A DNA stretch of 64,000 nucleotides from contig NZ_VFPG01000002.1 of NCBI RefSeq assembly GCF_006716565.1, forward strand, positions 434,001 through 498,000, in the 5' to 3' direction. Below, piece after piece: positions 50,968 to 59,238 of this stretch (positions within the stretch are counted from its first letter, which is position 1; the number at the start of each line of letters is the position of its first letter). The DNA is from Nocardia bhagyanarayanae. GTDB lineage: Bacteria; Actinomycetota; Actinomycetes; Mycobacteriales; Mycobacteriaceae. The notes under the pieces are model-generated. The model was not told the DNA's origin. It saw only the letters and a program-made list of their open reading frames with translations, and searched no databases. Both the position numbers and the translations under genes were made by a program.

Positions 50968-52431
50968 ATGCGTACGGCGCTTCTTGAAGGTGCCGCATGG
51001 AAGTCCAAGGAGGGGGACCTGTCCACCACACCGAATCCCAGACTCATTCAGTTCATACGCGAGATGGAACACCGTCGCGTCGAAGCCGGAAACCCCAGCT
51101 ATGCCCGAATCGTCAAAGTCGCTGACAGGCATGGGTTTCGGATTGGCCAGGGAACCATCAGCAACATGCTCAGCGGTAGGGCGGAACCACGGTTGGATAC
51201 CGTGCGAGCCTTCATCCGTGCCGTGCTGCTCTACGAGAACCCCGAACGCAATGTGGTAGAGCTGGATGCCGATGTCCGGCGGTGGCAGGCACGATGGGCT
51301 CAAGCCATCCAGCCATTACCGGCCGAGGCAGTTGGTCCGGCGCTTGACTCGGCGATTGCCCAGACACCTCAGGCGTCGAATGCCGACACCACCGCTAACA
51401 CTCCGGCATCAGTACAGGCTGAAACCAGGGCGACGATAAGGGGCGCAACGGCTCCGACAACGCGCGACGACCAACCGAATGGCGATTTAACGGCAGCGCC
51501 GGGCTCGCTCCAGGCAATCGGAGCAGAAGCCGCTCTACGTCAGAGGATTTTTGAAAGTCTCAGCGAACTGGTTAGTCAAACGGGAAGCGTTACCCGTCAA
51601 CAGCTCTCAAATTTCATGCTCGACGGGCGGCAAATACGATTGATTGACCACAACAGAGGAATCTATAATCCGCGTGACATGCAGGCAACATTGTCGATCC
51701 TGTCTGCCGGCGGCAAAGGTTTCGCCGATGAGGAAGTCGGTGATTCATTGTTCAGCTATGCCTACCGCGACGGCGCGACCTCAGGCGACAATCGAAAACT
51801 CCGAAATGCGCTCGACCTGAAGTTGCCGATCATTCTACTGCGCAGGATTGACATAGGCGTCTATGTTCCAATCTTCCCCGTGTACGTGGTTGCTGACGAC
51901 AAAGTCAACCGCCGCTTCTTGCTTCTGTTGGAAAATGGTCTGCCCGATCCCCTCAATATGCAGCCGTTTGAACGGGATTTCGCCCAGCGCATCCAGCAAC
52001 AGCGGCTCCACCAGCCAGCGTTTCGTGGCGCCATCCTGCGAGCGTATGAAGTCCGCTGTGCGGTATGCGATCTCGGCCACGGCCAGCTACTGGATGCTGC
52101 ACACATCAGTGCAGCCGCGAGCCTTGCCCAGCTTGGTGCGACCTCATTGATAAGCGATGGAATATGCCTATGCAAACTGCATCGCGCTGCGTTTGACGCG
52201 AACATCCTTGGGATCGCTCCCGATTATCGGATCTGGATCAGCGAGGCGCTGATGGCAGAGGATGGTAACGCGATGATGTTGCACAGCTTGCAAGAAATGC
52301 ATGGGCGAAGTCTGCGCGTTCCGGCGCGATCAACGGACCGCCCTTCTATCGAACAGCTCAGGGCTCGCTTCGAAGACTTCAAAAAGGCTGTCGGCAATTC
52401 TTCTCTTGGGCAACCCCATGGGCTAATCTGA
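50968..52431 (+). CDS. HTH-linked HNH endonuclease
   Basis: 487 residues from the ATG at 50968, likely leaderless. Residues ~20-115 are an XRE-like HTH region (TPNPRLIQFIREMEHRR, GQGTISNMLSGRAEPRLDTV). A Thr/Ala-rich linker (~115-170) and a middle domain (~180-330, RQQLSNFMLDGRQIRLID) follow. The HNH motif is YEVRCAVCDLGHGQLLDAAHI, then LCKLHRAAFDANILGI, as in HNH_2 restriction-like nucleases (Cys, His and Asn present). Base composition is lower in GC than neighbours, a sign of transfer. It may sense DNA through the HTH and cut invading DNA; the role is inferred. Confidence 0.8.
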   Translation: MRTALLEGAAWKSKEGDLSTTPNPRLIQFIREMEHRRVEAGNPSYARIVKVADRHGFRIGQGTISNMLSGRAEPRLDTVRAFIRAVLLYENPERNVVELDADVRRWQARWAQAIQPLPAEAVGPALDSAIAQTPQASNADTTANTPASVQAETRATIRGATAPTTRDDQPNGDLTAAPGSLQAIGAEAALRQRIFESLSELVSQTGSVTRQQLSNFMLDGRQIRLIDHNRGIYNPRDMQATLSILSAGGKGFADEEVGDSLFSYAYRDGATSGDNRKLRNALDLKLPIILLRRIDIGVYVPIFPVYVVADDKVNRRFLLLLENGLPDPLNMQPFERDFAQRIQQQRLHQPAFRGAILRAYEVRCAVCDLGHGQLLDAAHISAAASLAQLGATSLISDGICLCKLHRAAFDANILGIAPDYRIWISEALMAEDGNAMMLHSLQEMHGRSLRVPARSTDRPSIEQLRARFEDFKKAVGNSSLGQPHGLI

Positions 52432-52558
52432 TAGCAGTGCAGGCAGTTATTCGACACGCAGACGCGTTCAAGGGAATAGCTGACGTTCGATAGCCGCGCG
52501 ACAACCGTCGCCCCCGCATCAGTTCGGCGAATCATCTGGCCTGAGTTGGTTCATTCGG
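52432..52558. other. Short spacer after the HNH gene
   Basis: No gene or terminator that I can support. A/T-richer than the flanks and continuous with the transferred segment. Confidence 0.4.
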
Positions 52559-52749
52559 TTAGTGCCTGATGTTGTCAGTGTGTGAGGGAGCTGAGCGCTG
52601 GATGCGGAGTTGACGCACGATCGCGCGGATGCCGGTGCGGGTTTGGGCGGTGCGGGCGACGGCGAAAGCAGTGAACACGATGGTCAGGTCTCGATCGCGT
52701 CTAGGGTGCGGTGGAACGTGGGCTGGGCAGCGAGGTCGGTCTTGCTCAT
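52559..52749 (-). pseudogene. C-terminal remnant of an IS1634/IS4-type transposase
   Basis: Minus-strand reading starts MSKTDLAAQPTFHRTLDAI (from 52749), then shifts frame by one base to DLTIVFTAFAVARTAQTRTG and IRAIVRQLRIQRSA. This is how IS1634-family transposases end. The catalytic part is missing, so it is inactive. The IS3 element lies next to it. Confidence 0.75.
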
Positions 52750-52873
52750 CCGGAACGATTGTCGACATGCCAGAGGTCGTGGTAGCTGGCGATCACCTGA
52801 CCGGCGGGCATCAAAACCGTTTTGCCGCCCTGCACGTGAGTGAATCGTCACGGGCTCGGGGCCGGCTTCGGGT

Positions 52874-53824
52874 TTAGACCAGCGCCGGTCGGCGTGGCGA
52901 CATTTGAGAGTAGTAGGCGGCCTCGTACTCGGCCGGGGTCAGGTAGTCGAGCCGAGAATGCAGACGTGCGTTGTTGTACCAACCGCACCACTCCATGAGC
53001 GCGAACTCGACCTCGGTGAGGGTCTTGAACGGGCCGTGGCGGTTGACGACCTCGGTCTTGAACAAACCGATGATCGACTCCGCCAGAGCATTGTCATAGG
53101 CGTCGCCAACCGAACCGATCGACGCCGACAATCCCTGTAAGGCAAGTGATTCGGTGAACTTTACAGACGTGTATTGCGACCCGGCGTCGGTGTGAAATAT
53201 CAGACCGGGCTCTACCGGATGGCCGTAGTGATCACGCCGCCAGACAGCCATGTTGAGGGCTTTCGACACCAGTGCGGTCGTTTTGGAGGCGGCGGTGGTC
53301 CAGCCCACGATCGCGCGGGAGAACGCGTCGAACACGAACGCCACGTATGCCCATCCGGTCCAGGTCGACACGTAGGTGAAATCGGCTACCCAGACCTGGT
53401 TCGGCGCCGCCGCGGTGAGGTCGCGGTTGAGCTTGTCACCAGCTCGGATCCCGTCCTTGGTCGGGATCGTGGTCCGTTGTTTGCGGCCTCTGACCGCACC
53501 GTTGAGACCGAGTTCGCGCATGAGCCGGTCGACGGTGCAAAACGCCACCGCGTGCCCCTGACGGCGCAGGTAGCGGGTCATTTGCGGCGGCCGTACATCT
53601 GCTCGGGCTTATCGTGCAGATCACGCAAGGCGTTCTCCACACACGCGTCGGCGAGGTCACGAGCCGCCGGTGGCCGCCGCCGGGCTTTGCGGTAGGTCCT
53701 GGGCGCGATCTGCACCCCGTGCGCCGAGAGCGCGCGGCAGATCGACTCGACGCCATAGACCTGGCGGTATTCATCGATGAACTCGATGATCAGCGGTGTC
53801 GCGGGTCGAGTTCCCGCGCGAAAA
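52874..53824 (-). pseudogene. IS3 orfB (DDE transposase), frameshifted
   Basis: The rve integrase core is intact: DFTYVSTWTGW (D), FHTDAGSQYTS (D) and AESIIGLFKTE (E). Near 53580 the reading frame breaks: MYGRRK is followed by TGA, and the rest starts again as MTRYLRRQGHA, one base out. Most IS3 relatives read through KM here, so a 1-bp loss is likely. Transposition in cis is probably lost. Confidence 0.82.
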
Positions 53825-54116
53825 AAGCCGACGCCAACTTCAGAATCTCGTTGGTCTGCTTGAGATCTCGATTCTCTTTCCTCAGCCGCTGCAACTCTTC
53901 CCGCTCTGCCGAGGACAACCCTGGCGACGTGGTCCCGCCAGGTCGTGAGCCCTCGTCGAGAGCCTTCTTGATCCACAACCGCAACGTCTCGTGATGCACA
54001 TCGACCATCGGGCCGATCGCCCGCGCAGCGGCGTAGGCGGATCCGTACTCATCGAGACGCTCGAGAGCCAGACGCACGGCCTTCTTACGAACCTCAGGCG
54101 GATAGCGCTTCGACAT
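53790..54116 (-). CDS. IS3 orfA (transposase helix-turn-helix subunit)
   Basis: 108 residues from the ATG at 54116. HTH part RYPPEVRKKAVRLALER, GPMVDVHHETLRLWIKKA, then a leucine-zipper-like ERLEELQRLRKENRDLKQ-type segment. It ends ARELDPRHR. A TTTTTT run (coding strand, about 53819-53824) near the 3' end is placed for -1 frameshifting into orfB. Confidence 0.88.
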   Translation of the reverse strand: MSKRYPPEVRKKAVRLALERLDEYGSAYAAARAIGPMVDVHHETLRLWIKKALDEGSRPGGTTSPGLSSAEREELQRLRKENRDLKQTNEILKLASAFFARELDPRHR

Positions 54117-54241
54117 GATGGAGACCATCTTCCTCAAAGAGGGAAGCGGTCCCAAATCCGTGACGATTCACATCGCCGCACTCAGTGCGCTGACAAATAA
54201 CTCGTTGTCGTGCAACCACTTCGGGTGGAAGGATCTCGCGC

Positions 54242-54895
54242 GTGACCGACGAAGTGCGATCTTTCATCTGCCCTCGCTGTGGTGACCCATCAAGCAGCGG
54301 CATCCACGGAACAGTCGTCGAGAACAATGTCGAGAATGGCCCGCCCTACGAGTACGCGCTGCTGCAATGCAGCCACTATTCGTGTCAGGAGCCTATCGTC
54401 CAGATCCGCGAGGACCTGGGTGGGGGATTCGAACATGACCAGCCCGCGATCTACTTCCCATCGCCACGACGTCTCAGTCGAGCAGTCCCCCGCGAGCTTC
54501 GAGAAGGCTTCGAGGAAGCTCGGAAGTGCTTCGACGCCAAAGCCTACACCGCAACTCTCGTCATGGTGCGACGCACTCTCGAAGGAACATGCGTTCATCA
54601 GGGGGCGTCGAAGCGCCAGAACCTTGCACGAAGCCTCAGGGAACTCAAAGACCAAGGCAAGATTGACGGCTTGTTGGCCGAGTGGGCCGACCTTCTTCGC
54701 GCAGTCGGAAATGAGGGAGCCCACTTCACGGGCAACAAGGTGTCAGCACAGGACGCCGAGGATGCACTGGACTTCGCTGAGGCACTACTTGACCACTTGT
54801 ATGTCTTGCGGGCGCGGTTCGACGAGTTCAAGGGCAGGCAAGAACAGCGTAAGAGGACAACCAGCTCAGAACCGACGACAACCGACTCGGAATGA
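54242..54895 (+). CDS. DUF4145 (HEPN-like) protein with zinc-ribbon start
   Basis: 217 residues from a GTG with GGAAGGA upstream. An N-terminal CPRC ... C-x6-C ribbon (ICPRCGDPSS, LQCSHYSCQEP) precedes a helical DUF4145 domain: RRTLEGTCVHQGASK, LAEWADLLRAVGNEGAHFTG. HEPN-like domains often act as RNases or adapters in defence systems, but the RxxxxH motif is not clear here. It lies just downstream of an IS3 element in the accessory block. Confidence 0.78.
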   Translation: MTDEVRSFICPRCGDPSSSGIHGTVVENNVENGPPYEYALLQCSHYSCQEPIVQIREDLGGGFEHDQPAIYFPSPRRLSRAVPRELREGFEEARKCFDAKAYTATLVMVRRTLEGTCVHQGASKRQNLARSLRELKDQGKIDGLLAEWADLLRAVGNEGAHFTGNKVSAQDAEDALDFAEALLDHLYVLRARFDEFKGRQEQRKRTTSSEPTTTDSE

Positions 54896-55077
54896 ATCCG
54901 GTAGGTGGTGTACGGGTCTGTCTGGTTACGAAACCCCCTGCCTCCTCATGGCCCGATTGTCTGACTTCGCTCGGCCGAGTCAAGGGAAAGAGCGCCCTTG
55001 ACACGACCTCCCTCAGTTCAGGGATGGCCGTTATGAGGAAGCAGGGGAAGGGAAGTCACCCGGACATACGATTCGGG

Positions 55078-55434
55078 TTACTGACCACGCCTACGGCCCG
55101 GGGCACACGCGACCCCGTCGCTTTCCCAGCGGATCGCCGCCACATACCCGCCGTCGCGCGACCGTCCCGAGTGAGTCCGCGTATCCAAGCCACAGGCTTC
55201 TGCGAACTCGTATACATCGAGGTTGGGATCACGATGCCGAAGTACCTGCGTGGTCACCGCCACCACATTCCGCAGCAGGTTGAGCGTCTCCTCTGGCGTT
55301 AACGTCTGGGTTCCAGCGGCTTTGCGATCATGCTCGCGTCGGTGCCCTGCCTGATCCCACCTGTAGGGCGCGTCCAGCCAGTCGTGACCCGCGATCTCGT
55401 CCGCGAATTCCTGCGCCAAGCGGCTCAATGCCAT
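55078..55434 (-). CDS. Unknown protein, minus strand of accessory block
   Basis: 118 residues from the ATG at 55434, which has GGGAG just upstream (ATG 55470 in frame lacks one). Helical, with LAQEFADEIAGHDWLDAPYR near the start, LTPEETLNLLRNVVAVTT in the middle and YEFAEACGLDTRTHSGR later; the C-terminus is basic. No family recognised. It faces away from the interrupted gene that follows. Confidence 0.6.
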   Translation of the reverse strand: MALSRLAQEFADEIAGHDWLDAPYRWDQAGHRREHDRKAAGTQTLTPEETLNLLRNVVAVTTQVLRHRDPNLDVYEFAEACGLDTRTHSGRSRDGGYVAAIRWESDGVACAPGRRRGQ

Positions 55435-55932
55435 GCTCTCTCCCTTTGCCGTCGCCTGATCGACGGTCATCGGTTGGTTACGCTCCCCGACGGAGCGCCG
55501 AGCACGAGTGTACTCCCGCCCCCCGCATAGGTCCCCACCTCCCTGAACTGGATTGGCCCGCAGCGTGATTCCGCAACTGCTGCGCGGGCCGACACCGCAC
55601 TCGCCGCGCCCTAAACTGGCAACCGAACGAAAGTGTCGGTCCGGGTGATTCAGCGGCATTGGGGGCATCGATGGCAGATCCGGTTTGGCTTCAGCACGCA
55701 CGTGCGGCGCTCAGAGCGGCGATAGCAGAGGAACCATCAGTCGAGCTCAAGGTCAGACAGCTCATCGAAGGCGAGTCAGTCGGCGGCGAAGAAATTGCCC
55801 AGGCCATGTTGTTCTGGGTCGACAGCCTGATCGAAGCATCACCGGAAGGTGCCCACGTAGGCCCCTATCCGGTCCCCGACATCTGGCCAGCGGACATGTC
55901 GCAGAGAGAACGATGGTCTTTACGACTGCTAG

Positions 55933-57026
55933 GGCGTGTGTCGAAGTGGTGAGAGCGGGCCGGTGGCCTGTTCTCATTCGTGTCGGAGCCATTGGTTGAT
56001 CGCTGCGATGTGGATGGTGGCGAGGTAGCGGACGGCGAGTTTGTCGAATCTCGTGGCCACGGCCCGGTGTTGTTTGAGCTGGTTGATGCCGCGCTCGACA
56101 GCGTTTCGGTCGCGATAGACGACCGGGGCGAACGCTGGCGGACGGCCACCGGCCGAACCGCGATTGCGGCGGTGCCCGGCTTGATCGGCCGGGACCGGGA
56201 TGGTTGCTTTGATCCCGCGGCGACGCAGCCAGTCCCGGTTGGCGCGACCCGAATACGCCTTGTCGGCCAGCACCCGGTCCGGACGCCGCCTGGGCCGCCC
56301 CCTACCGAGCTTGCCGACCTCGATCGCATCGAGCACCGACATGAACTGCGGGCTGTCACCGGCCTGACCAGCAGTGACGAGCATGGCCAGAACGCGGCAG
56401 CCCTGCTCACACGCCAGATGCAGCTTCGTCGTCCAGCCACCACGTGACCGGCCCAGGCCGTGATCGACCGGCTCATGCTCACCCGGACCGGCCGGTGGCT
56501 CGGCTTGCCCACCACTGTCGCGACGAGCACCAGCAGCGTGTTGATGGGCCCGCACGATCGTCGAGTCCACACTCACCTGCCACACGATCCGGCCCGCCGC
56601 GTCGGCGAAGACCTGCAACAACTTCCAGATCACCAGCCACGCCCCGGAGCGCTGCCAGCGGCGGAACAACCCGTACATCGCCGGCCACGACCCGTACTGC
56701 GGTGGAACATCACGCCACGGGCAGCCGACCCGGGTCCGCCACCGAATCCCATCGATGAGCTGCCGTTTCGTCCACACAGGCGGCCGGCCCGCCTTCTTAC
56801 CGCGAGGCAACAACGGCTCCAACCGTGCCCACTGAGCGTCGGTCAGATCCGCCCGCCCCGCCACCGCTACGCTGGTCACGAGGTCTCCGGTCAGGTCTCC
56901 GGTTTTTCTTGGTCGTTAAACCACCTACCGGAGACCTCACCCATACACCAACGCGGACAACACTTTCAAAGCCTCAAGGGTGGCGCTGGCACAGCGGTGC
57001 CACCCCTACCGACTTCGACACACGCC
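55933..57026 (-). mobile_element. IS5-family insertion sequence
   Basis: Inverted ends GGCGTGTGTCGAAGT on both sides (15 bp perfect), length 1094 bp, flanked by CTAG at 55929-55932 and 57027-57030 as target duplication (TA alone is the minimum). It holds one intact transposase. About 150 bp at the right end is non-coding and contains GGTCTCCGGT-type direct repeats. Confidence 0.92.
55974..56879 (-). CDS. IS5-family transposase, intact
   Basis: 301 residues. N-terminal IS5 region (LTDAQWARLEPLLPRGKKAG, RVGCPWRDVPPQYG), DDE residues in VDSTIVRAHQH, ADKAYSGRANRD and YRDRNAVERGINQLKQHR. It ends RYLATIHIAAINQWLRHE. No frameshift, so the element may still move. Confidence 0.93.
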   Translation of the reverse strand: MTSVAVAGRADLTDAQWARLEPLLPRGKKAGRPPVWTKRQLIDGIRWRTRVGCPWRDVPPQYGSWPAMYGLFRRWQRSGAWLVIWKLLQVFADAAGRIVWQVSVDSTIVRAHQHAAGARRDSGGQAEPPAGPGEHEPVDHGLGRSRGGWTTKLHLACEQGCRVLAMLVTAGQAGDSPQFMSVLDAIEVGKLGRGRPRRRPDRVLADKAYSGRANRDWLRRRGIKATIPVPADQAGHRRNRGSAGGRPPAFAPVVYRDRNAVERGINQLKQHRAVATRFDKLAVRYLATIHIAAINQWLRHE

Positions 57027-57347
57027 CTAGGTGCCCAGCTCAACGAAGACCGAACTACCGCAGACAAGCTCCTCCGTGAGGCGACAACGGACCGTGACCA
57101 CACCTTCGAATACGCGCTGACGGCCGTCATCATGGCTGGCGCGGGCCTCGGTGGCCGACTGATGCCTACACAGAATGACGAGTAGACAGCGTGGCCGCCT
57201 TTGTCATACGCAGTTCATATGCAGCGGCCCCGCCCACTCCTCTAGGTTTCGGCGGCTGGACAGTCACTGTGACGGGTGCATTCCGGCACTGCAAGTTCGA
57301 TACTGAGCCTTGGCCGTATCGAAGGGGAGGCGCTCGGTCGCAAAATG

Positions 57348-57359
57348 AGCGATCGCTTA
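57348..57359. promoter_or_regulatory. Motif resembling the TetR operator, at the tetR 3' end
   Basis: AGCGATCGCTTA shares GCNATCGCTTA with the site at 58042-58052. It contains the perfect AGCGATCGCT palindrome and includes the tetR stop codon. Significance uncertain. Confidence 0.3.
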
Positions 57360-58016
57360 TTCGGAGGACTTGACCATCCGCTCGGCGAGACTCGCGAAAG
57401 TCGCTCCCACAGCTGCCGGAGTGCGTAGCTCGCGGGAAGGGAACCAGCGCATCGTGTCGATGCACAGCGACATCACGGCCAAGGTCGTCGTGTCGACGTT
57501 GTCCACCGCGAACTCGCCGGTGCGGCTGCCCGCCGCGATGATCTCGCGAACAACCGCCACGGTCCGGTGGCGCAACTTGGTCACTTCCGCCCGGTGTTCC
57601 TCGCCGAGCGCATGCCATTCGTGTTGCACGATGCGGGCGGTGGTGTGGTGCTCGGCATGCCAGTGCGCGAACGCGTAAACCGCAGCTCGGAGCCGTTTCG
57701 TCGGACTGCCCGGGCCCGCGGCCGCCTCCTCGAGTACGGCGAGCGCTGCGGCGTGACCCGTCGTCGTCAGGTGTAACAGCACGTCCTGCTTGGACCCGAA
57801 ATGGACGTACATCGCCGCCGGGCTCATCCCGGCGCGGGCGGCGATCTCGCGCGTCGAGGTGCCGTGATACCCCTTCTCGGCGAAGGCGTCGCGTGCGGCG
57901 TCGAGCAAGCGCTGGATCGCGGGTTCGCGGGGTTCCGATGCGGAACCGGCCCGGCTGTCCTGCGTCGTCGTCGACCTCGTCAAGCTGGCCACCTTCCTTC
58001 CCGGATTCCTTGACAT
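57357..58016 (-). CDS. TetR-family regulator divergent from fadE
   Basis: 219 residues. HTH at about 33-78 (AIQRLLDAARDAFAEKGYHG, REIAARAGMSPAAMYVHFGS) and a ligand domain with HWHAEHHTTARIVQHEW. The upstream region holds TAAGCAATCGCTTA, the likely operator for itself and the acyl-CoA dehydrogenase. Members beside fadE genes usually sense acyl-CoAs; this is inferred. Confidence 0.9.
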   Translation of the reverse strand: MSRNPGRKVASLTRSTTTQDSRAGSASEPREPAIQRLLDAARDAFAEKGYHGTSTREIAARAGMSPAAMYVHFGSKQDVLLHLTTTGHAAALAVLEEAAAGPGSPTKRLRAAVYAFAHWHAEHHTTARIVQHEWHALGEEHRAEVTKLRHRTVAVVREIIAAGSRTGEFAVDNVDTTTLAVMSLCIDTMRWFPSRELRTPAAVGATFASLAERMVKSSE

Positions 58017-58038
58017 CTTCGCACGCGATCGACAAGAG

Positions 58039-58052
58039 TAAGCAATCGCTTA
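58039..58052. promoter_or_regulatory. TetR operator between tetR and fadE
   Basis: TAAGCAATCGCTTA, a palindrome with TAAGC/GCTTA arms, 23 bp before the tetR start and 25 bp before the fadE start. Placed to block both divergent promoters. Confidence 0.65.
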
Positions 58053-58077
58053 GCTCATCGCGTTCGAGAGGATCGGC

Positions 58078-59223
58078 ATGCTGCGTTCGGCGTTCACCGA
58101 AGACCATCAGGAGTTCCGCAAGTCGGTCCACGACTTCCTCGCTCGCGATGTCGTGCCGAACGTGGACGAGTACATCGAACACAAGCTCATTTCCCGTGAG
58201 GTGTGGCGGGAGGCGGGGAAGCAGGGTCTTCTCGGCCTGGAGATTCCTGAGGTCTACGGCGGCGGTGACGCCGGTGACTACCGGTTCAACGCGGTCGCCA
58301 CCGAGGAACTGGCAGCTGTCTCGATGGCGCTGGCGTCGAGCATGAGCATCCACTTCGACGTCGTGGCGCCGTACTTGGTCGACCTGGCATCACCCGCGCA
58401 GAAGGAACAGTGGTTGCCGCGGTTCTGCACCGGCGAGGTGGTCAGTGCGATCGGGATGACCGAGCCCTCGGCCGGTTCCGACCTGGCCAGTCTGAAGACG
58501 ACCGCGGTTCGTGATGGTTCCGACTGGATTCTGAACGGTTCGAAGACGTTCATCACCAACGGCTACACCGCGGATCTCGTAGTCGTGGCCGCGCGCACGA
58601 ATCCGGAGCAGCGCTCCAAGGGAATCAGCCTGTTTCTCGTCGATGCCACGGCGCCCGGATTCGAGCGTGGCCGCAAACTGGACAAGGTCGGTCAGCCCGA
58701 AGCCGACACGGCCGAGCTGTTCTTCGACAACGTGCGGCTGCCCGCCGACGCGATCTTGGGCGAAGTCGATCGAGGCTTCGCCTACATGATGGAGCGGCTC
58801 CCGCAGGAGCGGATCGGCTCGGCCGTCTCCAACGTCGCGCACGCGAAGCAGATTCTGCTCGAGACGATCGAATACGCCAAGGAGAGAAAAGCTTTCGGCG
58901 CGCCGATCGGTTCGTTCCAGCACAACAAGTTCCTCCTCGCGGAACTGGTCACCAAGATCGAGGTCGCGCAAGCTTTCGTCGATGCCGCCGTTGTGGCGCA
59001 TGCCTCGGGCGACTTGACCGCGGTGGACGCCGCGAAGGCGAAGTGGTGGTCGGCGCAGGTGCAGAACGAGGTCCTCGACCACTGTGTCCAGTTGCACGGC
59101 GGATACGGATACATGCGCGAGTACCGAGTCGCGCGTGCGTGGATGGATGCGCGCGTAACCAAGATCTGGGCGGGATCCAACGAGATCATGAAGGAGCTGA
59201 TCGGCCGGGAGCTGGCGCTCTGA
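58078..59223 (+). CDS. Acyl-CoA dehydrogenase
   Basis: 381 residues. FAD/substrate motifs: GMTEPSAGSDL (about residue 127), ITNGYTADLVVV near 160, and C-terminal QLHGGYGYMREYRVARAW. The late glutamate used by MCAD (YEGT) is replaced here by WAGS; instead the helix-G glutamate in LPQERIGSAV (about residue 244) aligns with the catalytic Glu of isovaleryl- and long-chain-type enzymes. The substrate may be a branched, long or steroid side-chain acyl-CoA. Followed 15 bp later by a PucR gene. Confidence 0.93.
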   Translation: MLRSAFTEDHQEFRKSVHDFLARDVVPNVDEYIEHKLISREVWREAGKQGLLGLEIPEVYGGGDAGDYRFNAVATEELAAVSMALASSMSIHFDVVAPYLVDLASPAQKEQWLPRFCTGEVVSAIGMTEPSAGSDLASLKTTAVRDGSDWILNGSKTFITNGYTADLVVVAARTNPEQRSKGISLFLVDATAPGFERGRKLDKVGQPEADTAELFFDNVRLPADAILGEVDRGFAYMMERLPQERIGSAVSNVAHAKQILLETIEYAKERKAFGAPIGSFQHNKFLLAELVTKIEVAQAFVDAAVVAHASGDLTAVDAAKAKWWSAQVQNEVLDHCVQLHGGYGYMREYRVARAWMDARVTKIWAGSNEIMKELIGRELAL

Positions 59224-59238
59224 AGCCCGTCAGCCGAT

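Larger units (their letters stand above)
52841..54170 (-). mobile_element. IS3-family insertion sequence
   Basis: Ends match as inverted repeats: TGAATCGTCACGGGCTCGGG at 52841 and TGAATCGTCACGGATTTGGG read inward from 54170, with further matches to ~28 bp. The length is 1330 bp. It carries orfA and a frameshifted orfB. The flanks (GAG left, CAT right) show no target duplication, so one side may have been rearranged. Confidence 0.85.
55671..57185 (+). pseudogene. Unknown gene split by the IS5-family insertion
   Basis: Two pieces, 55671-55932 and 57031-57185, rejoin exactly when the IS and one CTAG copy are removed, giving 138 residues in frame. It begins MADPVWLQHARAALRAAIAE, has WPADMSQRERWSLRLLGAQ at the joint and ends GLGGRLMPTQNDE. 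No family recognised. Helical and probably cytoplasmic. The exact repair shows the insertion is recent. Confidence 0.85.
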
